Shown here piece by piece: positions 16,433-26,147 of a stretch of DNA of 64,000 nt. Made by a program: the position numbers and the translations under genes. A model generated the notes under the pieces. It was not told the origin of the DNA. It did no database searches and saw only the letters and a list, made by a program, of their open reading frames with translations. Origin of the DNA: Vallitalea sp. (lineage in GTDB: Bacteria; Bacillota; Clostridia; Lachnospirales; Vallitaleaceae); contig NZ_JAOARO010000087.1 in assembly GCF_025211055.1 (NCBI RefSeq), positions 62,001-126,000 of the forward strand, in the 5' to 3' direction. Position 1 is the stretch's first letter. Every line of letters begins with the position of its first letter.

Positions 16433-17356
16433 ATGTTTCTATATAAGATAAATGGAACTAATCTAGAACAAGTAGTAGAAAAACCTTTTTCAAAAGAATA
16501 CGAATTACATAAGCTATGTGAAGATAACTTAGCAAATATTTTTGATTTGAAATTCGTCAAAAGAGAATTTGCTCTTAATAATTTTAGGCTTGATACTTTA
16601 GCTTTTGATGAGAACAGTAAAGCTTTTGTAATTATAGAATATAAGAATAATAGTAACTTCAGTGTTATAGATCAAGGATATGCATATCTTTCACTCATGC
16701 TTAATAATAAAGCTGATTTCATACTTGAATACAATGAAAACTGTAAAAGTGTTCTAAGAAAAAGTGATGTGGACTGGACACAATCTAGAATTATATTTGT
16801 ATCACCAACTTTTAATAATTATCAAAAAGAATCAATTAATTTTAAAGATCTACCTTATGAGTTATGGGAAATAAAGAGATTCAATAATGATACAATATAT
16901 TTTAATCAAATAAAAGCATCTAAGAAAGTAGAATCTATAAAAACTATATCAATTACAAGTAATGATATGGAAAAAGTAAATAAAGAAATGAAAGCTTATA
17001 CTGAAGAACAACATCTAATGAACTCAAGTGAAGATATAATTAAGTTATATAAAAAAATAAAAGAATATATATTGGCATTAGACAATACGATAGACATTAA
17101 GGCTAAGAAAATGGAAATAGGCTTTGTATATAATAAAAAGATTATGATAGATATATGTTTACAAAAAAAATCATTAAAGATATGGTTAAACACAAAAACA
17201 GGAACTATAGATGATAAAAGGAATATAACTAAAAATGTTACTAATATAGGTCATTGGGGTAATGGAGATTACGAAATACAGATAAGTAATGATAAAGATA
17301 TTAAATATATTTTTAGTTTAATACAACAAGTATACCAAAAGAGAACATTAGCATAG
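16433..17356 (+). CDS. PD-(D/E)XK nuclease-like / DUF5655 domain protein
   Basis: 307 aa. The N-terminal half (about 1-150) has a PD-(D/E)XK core: D54 (FRLDTLAF), E69-x-K71 (VIIEYKN) and a following Gln (DQGYAYLSLM), as in DUF91-like restriction-type nucleases. The C-terminal part (about 205-305: IKEYILALD…IDIKAKKMEIGFVYNKK…IWLNTK…GHWGNGDYEIQIS) matches DUF5655, a domain often attached to such nuclease folds. Likely a DNA-processing or defence-related protein, but no partner genes are adjacent and its activity is untested. The start follows AAAGGGG. Confidence 0.8.
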   Translation: MFLYKINGTNLEQVVEKPFSKEYELHKLCEDNLANIFDLKFVKREFALNNFRLDTLAFDENSKAFVIIEYKNNSNFSVIDQGYAYLSLMLNNKADFILEYNENCKSVLRKSDVDWTQSRIIFVSPTFNNYQKESINFKDLPYELWEIKRFNNDTIYFNQIKASKKVESIKTISITSNDMEKVNKEMKAYTEEQHLMNSSEDIIKLYKKIKEYILALDNTIDIKAKKMEIGFVYNKKIMIDICLQKKSLKIWLNTKTGTIDDKRNITKNVTNIGHWGNGDYEIQISNDKDIKYIFSLIQQVYQKRTLA

Positions 17357-17514
17357 GAAAAAGCAAAAGGGAATATGGAGCAGTGGAATAAAAATATTAA
17401 ATATTTTGCTATAATTAACAATTTATTCATATATAATTCAAAAAATAAATATAAAATAGTATTTATTGGTATTGCATAAAATATCATATTTGTATTACTA
17501 AGGAGGATTAAGAA

Positions 17515-18468
17515 ATGGAAATAACAAGTTTATCTGATAAACAACAGATAATATATTCACTAAGAGATGAAATAAATAAGGTGATTGTTGGTCAGGACTA
17601 TATGGTTGACAGAATACTTATTGGTCTTATGACTGGAGGACATATCTTATTAGAAGGTGTCCCAGGTCTAGCAAAATCCCTGACAGCAAGTACTATAGCT
17701 AAGGTAAGTGGAGTTGATTACAAGAGGATACAGTTTACTCCAGACTTATTACCAGCAGATATACTTGGTACAGAGATATATAATCAAAAGACTGGTGAAT
17801 TCATTATTAAGAAAGGACCTATCTTCAGTAATCTAATACTTGCTGATGAGATTAACCGTGCCCCTGCTAAGGTACAATCAGCTTTACTAGAAGCAATGCA
17901 GGAAAAACAAGTAACAATAGGGGATACTACTTATCAGCTTCAAAGACCATTTTTAGTAATAGCTACACAGAACCCACTTGAAGAACAAGGTACTTATCCA
18001 TTACCAGAAGCACAACAGGATAGATTCATGATGAAACTAAAAGTCCAATATCCTAATAGAAACGAAGAAAGTAAAATCATTGATCGTTTTACTATGGATA
18101 ATTATTATGAACCTAACCTTACTAATATTTTGTCATGCAGTGATATATTACATCTAAGAGAACAAATTAACGGTATTTATATAGATGATAATGTTAAGAA
18201 CTACGTACTGGATATCGTATTGAAAACTAGAGAGAAATCTAATTATATAGCATGCGGTGCATCTCCACGTGCTAGTTTAGGCCTTATCAAGTCAGCAAAA
18301 GGACGAGCATTCTTAGAAGGACGTGATTATGTAGTGCCAGACGATATAAAATCAATGGCATATGATGTTCTAAGACATAGAATATTACTCTCATATGAAG
18401 CTGAAGCTGATGATATTACTTCTGAAGATATAATAGCTGGAATTTTGGAAAAGGTTAACTTACCATAG
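17515..18468 (+). CDS. MoxR-family AAA+ ATPase
   Basis: 317 aa, preceded by AAGGAGG. Walker A GVPGLAKS (48-55), Walker B LILADEINRAP, sensor-1 region ATQNPLEEQGTYPLPEAQQD, and the C-terminal lid with ASPRASLGL. MoxR proteins are chaperone-like ATPases that act on von Willebrand factor A (VWA) proteins, and here six such partner genes follow in the same direction with tiny gaps or overlaps. It is the first gene of a Bat-type operon. Confidence 0.95.
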   Translation: MEITSLSDKQQIIYSLRDEINKVIVGQDYMVDRILIGLMTGGHILLEGVPGLAKSLTASTIAKVSGVDYKRIQFTPDLLPADILGTEIYNQKTGEFIIKKGPIFSNLILADEINRAPAKVQSALLEAMQEKQVTIGDTTYQLQRPFLVIATQNPLEEQGTYPLPEAQQDRFMMKLKVQYPNRNEESKIIDRFTMDNYYEPNLTNILSCSDILHLREQINGIYIDDNVKNYVLDIVLKTREKSNYIACGASPRASLGLIKSAKGRAFLEGRDYVVPDDIKSMAYDVLRHRILLSYEAEADDITSEDIIAGILEKVNLP

Positions 18469-18483
18469 ATAAGGAGTTAAACA

Positions 18484-19305
18484 ATGGTTTCAAGAGAAAT
18501 GATTAAGAAGATAAGACAAATTGAAATAAAATCCAATAAAATAGTTGAAGAAATATTTTCAGGTGAATATCGTTCCGGTTTCAAAGGTAAAGGAATGGAA
18601 TTTGACGATATTAGGCAGTACTATCATGGTGATGATGTTAGAAATATTGATTGGAACGTTACAGCTCGTCATAACAAAGCATATGTAAAACAATTCTGCG
18701 AAGAACGAGAACTGAACATGTTTTTAATAATTGATATGTCAAAATCAAGTGATTTTGGTAATAAAAAAGAATTGATAGCAAGTATTGGTGCAACATTAGC
18801 TCTATCAGCAAGTAAAAACAATGATAGAGTTGGTATGATTCTATTTACTAATGAAGTAGAGAAATTCATTCCTTCTAAAAATGGTAGAAAGCATGTTTTA
18901 TCAATTATAGAAAATATTCTTGATTTCAAACCTAAGAATAAAGGAACCAATCTTGGGAGAACACTACAATACTTCAACAGAATTGAAAAAAAGAGAAGTG
19001 TGGTTTTTGTTATATCAGATTTCCTTGATGAAGGTTATGCAAAAGATCTGAAAATAACTTCTGGACGCCATGATTTAGTTATGGTACGTGTTATTGATAG
19101 AACTGAAGAACTAATTCCTGCTGGAGCTATCTTTACTTTTGAAGACTTGGAGACAGGAGAGATAATAGCGCTAGATAATCTTAAGAAAGAATACAAATTA
19201 GATAATAACTTTAAGATGTATCGAAAAAATATAATTAACATATACACTGACGAAGATTATTATAAACCGTTAAAACAATTTTTCAGAAGAAGGGGTAATA
19301 GATGA
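18484..19305 (+). CDS. DUF58 domain protein
   Basis: 273 aa. The DUF58 signature is complete: GEYRSGFKGKGMEFDDIR, YYHGDDVRNIDWNVTARH, and a VWA-like fold starting FLIIDMSKSSDFG. DUF58 proteins are the constant partner of MoxR ATPases. It lies 15 bases after moxR and overlaps the next gene by 4 bases (ATGA). Soluble; probably the adaptor between MoxR and the membrane-bound Bat proteins (inference from gene order). Confidence 0.93.
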   Translation: MVSREMIKKIRQIEIKSNKIVEEIFSGEYRSGFKGKGMEFDDIRQYYHGDDVRNIDWNVTARHNKAYVKQFCEERELNMFLIIDMSKSSDFGNKKELIASIGATLALSASKNNDRVGMILFTNEVEKFIPSKNGRKHVLSIIENILDFKPKNKGTNLGRTLQYFNRIEKKRSVVFVISDFLDEGYAKDLKITSGRHDLVMVRVIDRTEELIPAGAIFTFEDLETGEIIALDNLKKEYKLDNNFKMYRKNIINIYTDEDYYKPLKQFFRRRGNR

Positions 19306-20093
19306 GAAAGAAGAAAGTTGCATTTTTAATTAGTTTAATATCTTTGTTGTTACTTATTACATCTATGACTATATTAGCTGAGGAAAGAAGTATATACGTT
19401 GGTGATTTGATTAAGATCGAGATAGAAACAAACTCATATAGTGAAGATGATATAAGAGCTAAATTCAAGGATTTTGAAATAGTTGATATAAATAATACTG
19501 ACAAAGGTTATTTATTGACTTTTCGCAGTTTTGAAACTGGTAAAAAAACTATTCAGTTAGACAATAATGTAATAGAACTAGATATAAAATCAACTCTTGA
19601 TGAGATTGATAGAGATAGTATATATGAAGGTGATGGGGGTACAAAGAGTTATGGATTCTCATTTAATTATAGTTATATATTTTATCTCTTGACAGCTATC
19701 TTTTTGATAATGGGTTGTATAAGTCTATGGCAATACATAAAAAGAAGAAAAACTAGTTTAGTTAGTGCTTTTGTTGCTTTTAAAAAGGCAACAGATGAAA
19801 TTTCATTAGAAGAACGTGATTGTTTTGTTATTATGACATTGAATCTAAAGAATTACCTACAAACAAAGTATTCATGTTCTATTAGAGGTAAAACATGTAA
19901 TGAAATAATAATTGAGATTTCATCAATAAATGTTTTAGAGTCTTTTATACCTAATATTAAATCTTGGCTTCAGATGTGTGATTACTACAAATTCACAGGA
20001 GTAGTAGTTACCACAGAACAAAAACAAGAATTACTTATAAGACTTGTAGAATTGGTGGAAAAAATTGAACAAGTAAAAGAGGTAGAAGTATGA
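19302..20093 (+). CDS. Membrane protein of the Bat operon (DUF4381 position)
   Basis: 263 aa. Signal/anchor segment 1-27, an extracytoplasmic beta-rich part (about 30-110), TM about 125-145, and a cytoplasmic helical domain (about 150-263: FKKATDEISLEERDCF, SWLQMCDYYKFTG). It occupies the place where a DUF4381-like protein usually lies between the DUF58 gene and batA; the DKFTG-like segment near the end recalls that family, but the match is loose. Overlaps both neighbours by 4 bases, so it is translationally coupled. Confidence 0.7.
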   Translation: MRKKKVAFLISLISLLLLITSMTILAEERSIYVGDLIKIEIETNSYSEDDIRAKFKDFEIVDINNTDKGYLLTFRSFETGKKTIQLDNNVIELDIKSTLDEIDRDSIYEGDGGTKSYGFSFNYSYIFYLLTAIFLIMGCISLWQYIKRRKTSLVSAFVAFKKATDEISLEERDCFVIMTLNLKNYLQTKYSCSIRGKTCNEIIIEISSINVLESFIPNIKSWLQMCDYYKFTGVVVTTEQKQELLIRLVELVEKIEQVKEVEV

Positions 20094-21058
20094 TACGATT
20101 AGCGAATTGGTATTTCTTATTATTTATACCTATAATTATATATTTTTTTATAATCAAAAAAAACAAAAGTACATTAAAATTTTCTAGTGTTAAGCTTCTA
20201 AAAAGTTCTGGACTCAAAAAAACTTTTAAGCATAAAATCGGTAAGTACATAATATGTTTGAGTTTAATAATATTAGTTGTAGCACTTTCTAGACCTCAGT
20301 TGACTAACCAACCAGATACCATACATGAAAAAGGGATAGATATTGCAATGGTATTAGATGTTTCTGGTTCTATGGAATCTGTGGATTTTAAGCCTAATCG
20401 TCTTGAAGTTGCTAAGAAGACTATTGAGGATTTTGTAGAAGATAGACCATCAGATAGATTGGCTCTAGTGATTTTTGCTGGAACTGCATATACTAGAATA
20501 CCATTAACACTTGACCATAACATTGTAAAGCAGTCATTAGAAGAAATAACCACAGAATCTGTCAATGATAAAGGTACAGCAATTGGTATGTCTATTTCTG
20601 TTGGACTTAACAGACTGAAAAAGAGTGATTCACAATCTAAGGTTATGATATTAGTTACTGACGGTGAAAATAACGCAGGAGCTATTAATCCCAGTACAGC
20701 ATCTGATTTGGCAGAAGAATTAGGCATTAAAATATATACTATTGGTGTAGGAACAGATGAGACCATATTTCCAGTAGACTTCTTTGGACAAACTAGATAT
20801 CAACGATATGAAGGTGGGCTTGATGAAGAATTATTAAAAGATATCGCTAAAAAAACTGATGGCAAGTATTATAGAGCAAAAGATCCTCAGGCTATGTCTA
20901 AGATATTTTCAGATATAAATGAACTAGAGAAGACAAAATTTGACAGGGACGATTTTGTACAGTACAAAGAACTTGCTTTTGATTTAATTAAAGTAGCTCT
21001 TATTATGCTGTTACTAGGTATTTTTCTTGACCGTTATTTTTATATTCAAATTCCATAA
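20090..21058 (+). CDS. batA: BatA-like VWA protein
   Basis: 322 aa. Two N-terminal membrane helices (about 5-23 and 52-67), a VWA domain about 82-280 with a complete MIDAS (D90, VLDVSGSM; …GTAI…; LVTDGENN), and a C-terminal helix (about 298-317). This is the BatA arrangement from the Bacteroides aerotolerance operon: membrane-anchored VWA protein that binds a divalent metal and partner proteins. Coupled to the upstream gene by a 4-base overlap. Confidence 0.88.
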   Translation: MIRLANWYFLLFIPIIIYFFIIKKNKSTLKFSSVKLLKSSGLKKTFKHKIGKYIICLSLIILVVALSRPQLTNQPDTIHEKGIDIAMVLDVSGSMESVDFKPNRLEVAKKTIEDFVEDRPSDRLALVIFAGTAYTRIPLTLDHNIVKQSLEEITTESVNDKGTAIGMSISVGLNRLKKSDSQSKVMILVTDGENNAGAINPSTASDLAEELGIKIYTIGVGTDETIFPVDFFGQTRYQRYEGGLDEELLKDIAKKTDGKYYRAKDPQAMSKIFSDINELEKTKFDRDDFVQYKELAFDLIKVALIMLLLGIFLDRYFYIQIP

Positions 21059-21095
21059 TGTATGCAGTAACTAAGATAGAAAGAGGGTTATTTTA

Positions 21096-22085
21096 TTGAA
21101 TGGTTTAGAATTTAGATATCCTTTTAATGTAATATATATCATAATTCTGATAGCATGTTTGGCTGTTTTTATACTAGGATATTATAAAAAGAAAAAAATA
21201 TTGATTTTGTTGAAGTTTGATGCTAAGGTGAGATTTATATCCGTCAAAATCATTCTAATGACTATTGCTATTGGTTTGATAGTATTTTCTCTTCTTGGAC
21301 CTCAAAAGCTAAAAGGGCTTACGGAAGTGAATAGGAAAGGACTTGACATATATGTTCTCATTGATACTTCCAAGAGTATGTTAGCTGAAGATATCAAGCC
21401 TAATAGGATTAGCAGAGCTAGGAAGATAGTTGAGAATATAATAGACAATCTTGAAGGAGATAGGATAGGTTTTATTCCTTTTTCATCATCAGCTTTTGTT
21501 CAAATGCCTTTGACTGATGATTATGATTTGGCTAAGATGTTTCTTAAGGTAATTGATACTGATATGATTGGTGGAGGAGGCAGTAATGTTGGTACGGCAA
21601 TTAGTCTAGCGGATAAATCTTTTGACCAGACTTCCAGTGCAGATAAAGTTGTAATTGTTTTGAGTGATGGAGAAGAACATGATTCCAACAGTTTGGAAGT
21701 ATTGAAAAAGATTAATGATGATAACTTGAAAGTATTTACTATTGGTATAGGTACGGATAAAGGCGGTTTAATACCTGTATATGATCCTATAACTAATGAT
21801 GTCATAGATTATAAGAAAGACCAGAATGGGCAACCAGTAATGTCAAAATTGAATTCTGATATATTAAAAAGATTGGCTTCTAGTGGTGATGGGGCATATT
21901 ATCAATCTTCATTAACAGGTGAAGAGATTAATTCCCTAATAAATGATATTCGTTATCTAAAAAGAGACGTACTGAAAACTAGAAAACTGAAGAGATATAG
22001 ATTGTTATATCAATACTTTTTAGGTGCAGGGATATTATTATTTGTTCTAGCATATTTAATTCCAGAAAGGAGGAAGTTGCAATGA
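21096..22085 (+). CDS. batB: BatB-like VWA protein
   Basis: 329 aa. TTG start at 21096, the only in-frame start matching AAGAGGG 9 bases upstream. Same architecture as BatA: helices about 10-30 and 47-67, MIDAS D90 (LIDTSKSM), GTAISLAD, VLSDGEEHDSN, and C-terminal helix about 308-325. BatA and BatB are paralogues side by side, as in Bacteroides and Leptospira. Overlaps batC by 4 bases. Confidence 0.87.
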   Translation: MNGLEFRYPFNVIYIIILIACLAVFILGYYKKKKILILLKFDAKVRFISVKIILMTIAIGLIVFSLLGPQKLKGLTEVNRKGLDIYVLIDTSKSMLAEDIKPNRISRARKIVENIIDNLEGDRIGFIPFSSSAFVQMPLTDDYDLAKMFLKVIDTDMIGGGGSNVGTAISLADKSFDQTSSADKVVIVLSDGEEHDSNSLEVLKKINDDNLKVFTIGIGTDKGGLIPVYDPITNDVIDYKKDQNGQPVMSKLNSDILKRLASSGDGAYYQSSLTGEEINSLINDIRYLKRDVLKTRKLKRYRLLYQYFLGAGILLFVLAYLIPERRKLQ

Positions 22086-22927
22086 AAAAGATTTCTTTTA
22101 TATCTGGATCATTAATATTAGTTATGTTGGTACTTTTTTTAACTGGGGTACTTGATTTTAATAATGGCATAAATAAATCTATAGTGCGTGGTAATAAATT
22201 ATATGCTTCAGAAGACTATGAGAAATCCCTAGAAGTTTATAGAAAGGGACTAGAAAAGAATCCTGAAAATACCATACTTAACTATAACTCTGGACAAGCA
22301 TCATATCAATTAAATAAATATGAACAGGCAATTGAATATTATGATAAAGCTTCTGATAGAGTAGACAAATATTTGAATCAAGGAAATTGCAGTTATAAGC
22401 TAGCTGATAGCAGTAATGACATGAATCAGAAAATGGAGAGCTACAGTAAGGCTCTGGAAGTTTATAAAAACGGTATGGTCAATTTCCCTAGAAATGTAGA
22501 ATTAAAATATAATTATGAGCTTGTTAAAAGTAAAATAGATGAGATGAATAAAAATAATCAGAATCAGCAAGATCAAAATCAACAGGATAACAAAGAAAAC
22601 CAAAATGAAGAATCTGATAGTGATGATGAAAATATAAACGAGAATGGAGAAGATAAAAACAAAGAAGAGGAACAAGAAAGTGAACAATCCAAGAATCAAG
22701 AAGGAAATCAAGATGATGATAAGAAGATTCAGCAAGAACAGGGCGAAAAGTCTGACGAAGATAAAGAAGATAGTAGCAGCATGAATAAGGAAGATACCTC
22801 CGAAGGTGAACAATATGATAAAGACATAATGCAGGTACTACAGATGTTGGAGAAACAAGAAGAGAGTAGTTTAAAAAATAATCAACAAGTAAAAAACAGT
22901 GGTAAGGAGGAGAAGTATGACTGGTAA
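22082..22927 (+). CDS. batC: BatC-like TPR protein
   Basis: 281 aa. N-terminal membrane helix (5-25), then TPR repeats about 34-160 (GNKLYASEDYEKSLEVYRKGL; NYNSGQASYQLNKYEQAIEYY). A very acidic, Gln/Asn/Glu/Asp-rich disordered tail of about 110 residues follows (NQQDQNQQDNKEN, SDSDDENINENGED). In Bat operons the TPR protein follows batB and is thought to scaffold the complex. It overlaps the next gene by 11 bases. Confidence 0.82.
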   Translation: MKKISFISGSLILVMLVLFLTGVLDFNNGINKSIVRGNKLYASEDYEKSLEVYRKGLEKNPENTILNYNSGQASYQLNKYEQAIEYYDKASDRVDKYLNQGNCSYKLADSSNDMNQKMESYSKALEVYKNGMVNFPRNVELKYNYELVKSKIDEMNKNNQNQQDQNQQDNKENQNEESDSDDENINENGEDKNKEEEQESEQSKNQEGNQDDDKKIQQEQGEKSDEDKEDSSSMNKEDTSEGEQYDKDIMQVLQMLEKQEESSLKNNQQVKNSGKEEKYDW

Positions 22928-24596
22928 AAGAATGAAAGTTAGAATTTCCTTCATATTATGTTTGATAACTACACTTATATTACTTACAGAAGGAAGCGTT
23001 TTAGCAAAAAAAGAGGCAGAGTTTCGTCTTGATATCGACAGTCTTAATCTAGAGGAAGGAGTTAGTACTAATCTAGTTTTTTCTATAATAAATGCTAATG
23101 GATGTAAGGATCTGGTAATAGACGGTTTAGATAATTTTGATGTATTATCAACAAGTCAATCCACATCTACTAGAATTATTAATGGAGATACAACTAGTCA
23201 GATTGATGTTTCTTATGTGTTGATGCCAAAGAAAGAAGGAGAATTCACTCTTCAAGGTAGTATCAATTATAAGGGAGATATACGTAAAACCAATTCATTG
23301 AAAGTAAATGTCAGCAAAAGGAATGATGATGTTCATAATGAGGAGGTCAAAGATATATTTTTAAAGACTTTAATCTCTGATGACGAAATTTATTTTGGGC
23401 AAAAGATTGGTTTGACTTATGAACTCTATTCACGTTATAGCATTGAAAGCTATGGTTTTGCAGATCAAATAGGTTTTGATGACTTTATGGTTAATGAAGT
23501 TGCCAATGATGACCTAAAAGGTAACTATGTTTATGTTGATGGTAATAAATATGTTAAATACGAAGCTAAGAAGATGTATTTATCACCAATAAAGACAGGT
23601 AAGGTAACAATACCTTCATATAAATTTCAAGCTAATATTGCTACATCGAATTTTTTTGATTCATCTAAACCAGTATACTTAGGGACAACTGAAAAAGAGA
23701 TAACTATTAAGCCTTTGCCAGAGGAAAATAAGCCTGATGATTTTTCGGGGCTGGTTGGTGACTTGAAAATAGAAGCTGAGTTTAATAAAGACCAGTTAGA
23801 ATATGGAGATTCACTGACTCTTAATGTTACAGCTTCTGGTAATTGCAACTTAGAGATTCTAGATAAGATAATAAAAGATGGGGTACGTGGATTTTCAGTT
23901 TACGAAACAGTAAAAGGTATGGATGAAAGCATTGAAAATAATCAATACAATGCTAAAAAGCAATTTGAAGTAATATTGGTTCCAGAAAAAAACGGAGATA
24001 TCAAGATTGATCCTATCTACATATCCTACTTTGATACTGTATCAGGAACTTATAAAAAAGCTGAGATACCTGGAAAGACTATTACCGTAACTGGTGAAGT
24101 CCCAGAAAATAATCAGTCTGATAATGGAGATAAAACAGATAACAAAGAATATGCAACGTCTCAAAAGATTAAAATTAATCAAGTCAGTTACAATATGACT
24201 GATAAGGATTACGTTACACTGAAAATGAGCAAGAAAGGTTTGTTGATAGCTTTTATTATACTCATTATCTTAATACTATTAGCTGTATTATTAATTGTTT
24301 TAAGGGCATATGCTAAGAAACAAGACAAAGAGCTTAAAAATATGTATAAGGGATTAAAGAACAGTGATAATGAAAATGATATCTACAATATTCTAAATGA
24401 CATGATAAAGCACCATTATAATATAAGCTTAAAAGCTAATTCTAAAGACTTTATAAGAAGTAGTATTGAGGAGCATGAAGTTGCTGATATTGTAGTGGAA
24501 ATCATTAATTATATGGAAAATAAGAAAGATAGCTCTAATAGAGATAATAAATATCTAAAAGAGAAAATTAAGGAGATATATAATAAGATTAAATAA
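22917..24596 (+). CDS. batD: BatD-like protein
   Basis: The ATG at 22917 is chosen because AAGGAGG (22904-22910) lies 6 bases upstream; a longer frame from 22899 would contain that site. 559 aa. Signal peptide 1-30, several immunoglobulin-like beta domains with BatD family motifs (FSIINANGCKDLVIDG; FFDSSKPVYLGT; LTLNVTASGNC), TM about 440-465, and a cytoplasmic helical tail. BatD is the large envelope-facing part of the Bat system. Last gene of the seven-gene unit. Confidence 0.83.
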   Translation: MTGKRMKVRISFILCLITTLILLTEGSVLAKKEAEFRLDIDSLNLEEGVSTNLVFSIINANGCKDLVIDGLDNFDVLSTSQSTSTRIINGDTTSQIDVSYVLMPKKEGEFTLQGSINYKGDIRKTNSLKVNVSKRNDDVHNEEVKDIFLKTLISDDEIYFGQKIGLTYELYSRYSIESYGFADQIGFDDFMVNEVANDDLKGNYVYVDGNKYVKYEAKKMYLSPIKTGKVTIPSYKFQANIATSNFFDSSKPVYLGTTEKEITIKPLPEENKPDDFSGLVGDLKIEAEFNKDQLEYGDSLTLNVTASGNCNLEILDKIIKDGVRGFSVYETVKGMDESIENNQYNAKKQFEVILVPEKNGDIKIDPIYISYFDTVSGTYKKAEIPGKTITVTGEVPENNQSDNGDKTDNKEYATSQKIKINQVSYNMTDKDYVTLKMSKKGLLIAFIILIILILLAVLLIVLRAYAKKQDKELKNMYKGLKNSDNENDIYNILNDMIKHHYNISLKANSKDFIRSSIEEHEVADIVVEIINYMENKKDSSNRDNKYLKEKIKEIYNKIK

Positions 24597-24642
24597 AATT
24601 AATGATAGTATTTAAAATTTTTATTGGATAATGAAGAGAAAA

Positions 24643-25332
24643 CTATTTTTTTCTTATGATACCTATAGGAGTTTGTTGATTTGATTGACCTAGAGGATTA
24701 TCTTTCAATATTTTGCAAAGGAGTTCTTCGGTGTATGGATTGTTGTCGGATAATCCCAAAATATTAATTCCAAGATCATTACAATCAATAATTGATACAT
24801 GGATATTATACATTTCAAATATATCTTGACATAGCTTCTTAGGATTATCCGGGAGTAGAACTACATAATTATTATAAGGTGGTAAAGTATATTCGCAAGG
24901 ACCATCAATACCTCTTGCTTTATCACCAACTATTTTATAGAACCACCCGCTTTTTTTAAATATTTTACCTAATATACTAATGAAACAACCTAACAAAATT
25001 CTTAAGGTACCACATTCCCTAAAAGCCATTTCCATTGTTTCGGGCATCCCCAAACCTATACCATAAGAAGATTTGGTTACATATTTTGATAAAATTTTGG
25101 CAAGTTTTCTTGGCTTGATATCTTTTATAGGAATAGCACGTTTTTGTGTACATGCTACCATTTTTTCTGATATAAATACTAAATCATCCTTTTTATAGTT
25201 ATCTAAAATATATTTTTCTACAATATCCATCAAATCATACTTATAGGTGATAACATGGGTTTTTATAGCCAATCTACTATAATTTATATTATCCACTGTA
25301 ATTATTTCTTTTTTATTATCGTTGACGTACAT
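24643..25332 (-). CDS. CofE-like (F420-0:gamma-glutamyl ligase family) protein
   Basis: 229 aa, start at 25332 after GAGAGGAG. The fold signature is that of the CofE/FbiB ligase family: MDIVEKYI…DDLVFISEKMVA (about 35-60), AFRECGTLRI, and DKARGIDGPCEYTLPPYNNY. The enzyme adds glutamate to coenzyme F420-0 in methanogens and actinobacteria. Clostridia generally lack F420, and no other F420 gene is in this window, so the substrate here is unknown. Encoded convergently to the Bat operon and divergently from the next two-component system. Confidence 0.75.
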   Translation of the reverse strand: MYVNDNKKEIITVDNINYSRLAIKTHVITYKYDLMDIVEKYILDNYKKDDLVFISEKMVACTQKRAIPIKDIKPRKLAKILSKYVTKSSYGIGLGMPETMEMAFRECGTLRILLGCFISILGKIFKKSGWFYKIVGDKARGIDGPCEYTLPPYNNYVVLLPDNPKKLCQDIFEMYNIHVSIIDCNDLGINILGLSDNNPYTEELLCKILKDNPLGQSNQQTPIGIIRKK

Positions 25333-25488
25333 AGGTATTCTCCTCTCTGTTATATAATATTAGTATAAAATCAACATATATAATAAGTTGTATTTACTTG
25401 TAAAGAAGTTGTAAATTAACATGTTTTCTATTGACCTTCATTTATATGTGATATAAAATAATACACATATTTACTAGGAGGTTATATA

Positions 25489-26145
25489 TTGAAAAGGAAT
25501 ATACTAATTGTTGAGGATGAAGTAGCGATATCTAATTTAATTAAACTTTATTTACAATCAGCAGGGTATTATACGGAACAAGCCTATGATGGTGAATTAG
25601 CTCTTGAACTTATATTAGAGAATAGTTATGATTTGATTTTATTAGATGTGATGTTGCCTAAGATAGATGGTTTTACATTGATGCAAAAGATTGAACATTT
25701 AGATATACCAGTAATATTCTTAACTGCTAAATCAGACGTTATCAATAGAGTAGAGGGACTGAAATTAGGGGCTGAAGATTATATAGTTAAACCTTTTGAA
25801 GCAATAGAGTTATTAGCAAGAATAGAAACTATTCTTAGACGTTTTAATAAAGTAAATAATATCTTAAGATTCAAGGATATTGAAATAAATGTATCTGAAC
25901 ATATTGTACGTAAGAATAATGAAATAATTGATTTGACACTAAAAGAATATGAGCTAATATGTATACTTGTCAAAAACAAAAACATCGCACTTTCACGAGA
26001 AAAACTTATAGAATTAGTTTGGAATTTTGATTATTTGGGTGGAACAAGAACTGTAGACATGCATGTTGGTACACTGCGTCGAAAACTGGACTTACAGAAT
26101 AACATCAAGACTGTTTACAAAATCGGATATCGATTGGAGGAATAA
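25489..26145 (+). CDS. OmpR/PhoB-family response regulator
   Basis: 218 aa, TTG start with AGGAGG 7 bases upstream. Receiver about 1-118 with phospho-acceptor D53 (LILLDVMLPK), LTAKS and VKPFEA motifs; winged-helix output domain about 125-218 (LTLKEYELICIL, TVDMHVGTLRRKLD, YKIGYRLE). Three bases before the kinase start, so a cognate pair. The small lipoprotein downstream is a candidate regulated partner. Confidence 0.93.
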   Translation: MKRNILIVEDEVAISNLIKLYLQSAGYYTEQAYDGELALELILENSYDLILLDVMLPKIDGFTLMQKIEHLDIPVIFLTAKSDVINRVEGLKLGAEDYIVKPFEAIELLARIETILRRFNKVNNILRFKDIEINVSEHIVRKNNEIIDLTLKEYELICILVKNKNIALSREKLIELVWNFDYLGGTRTVDMHVGTLRRKLDLQNNIKTVYKIGYRLEE

Positions 26146-26147
26146 TA

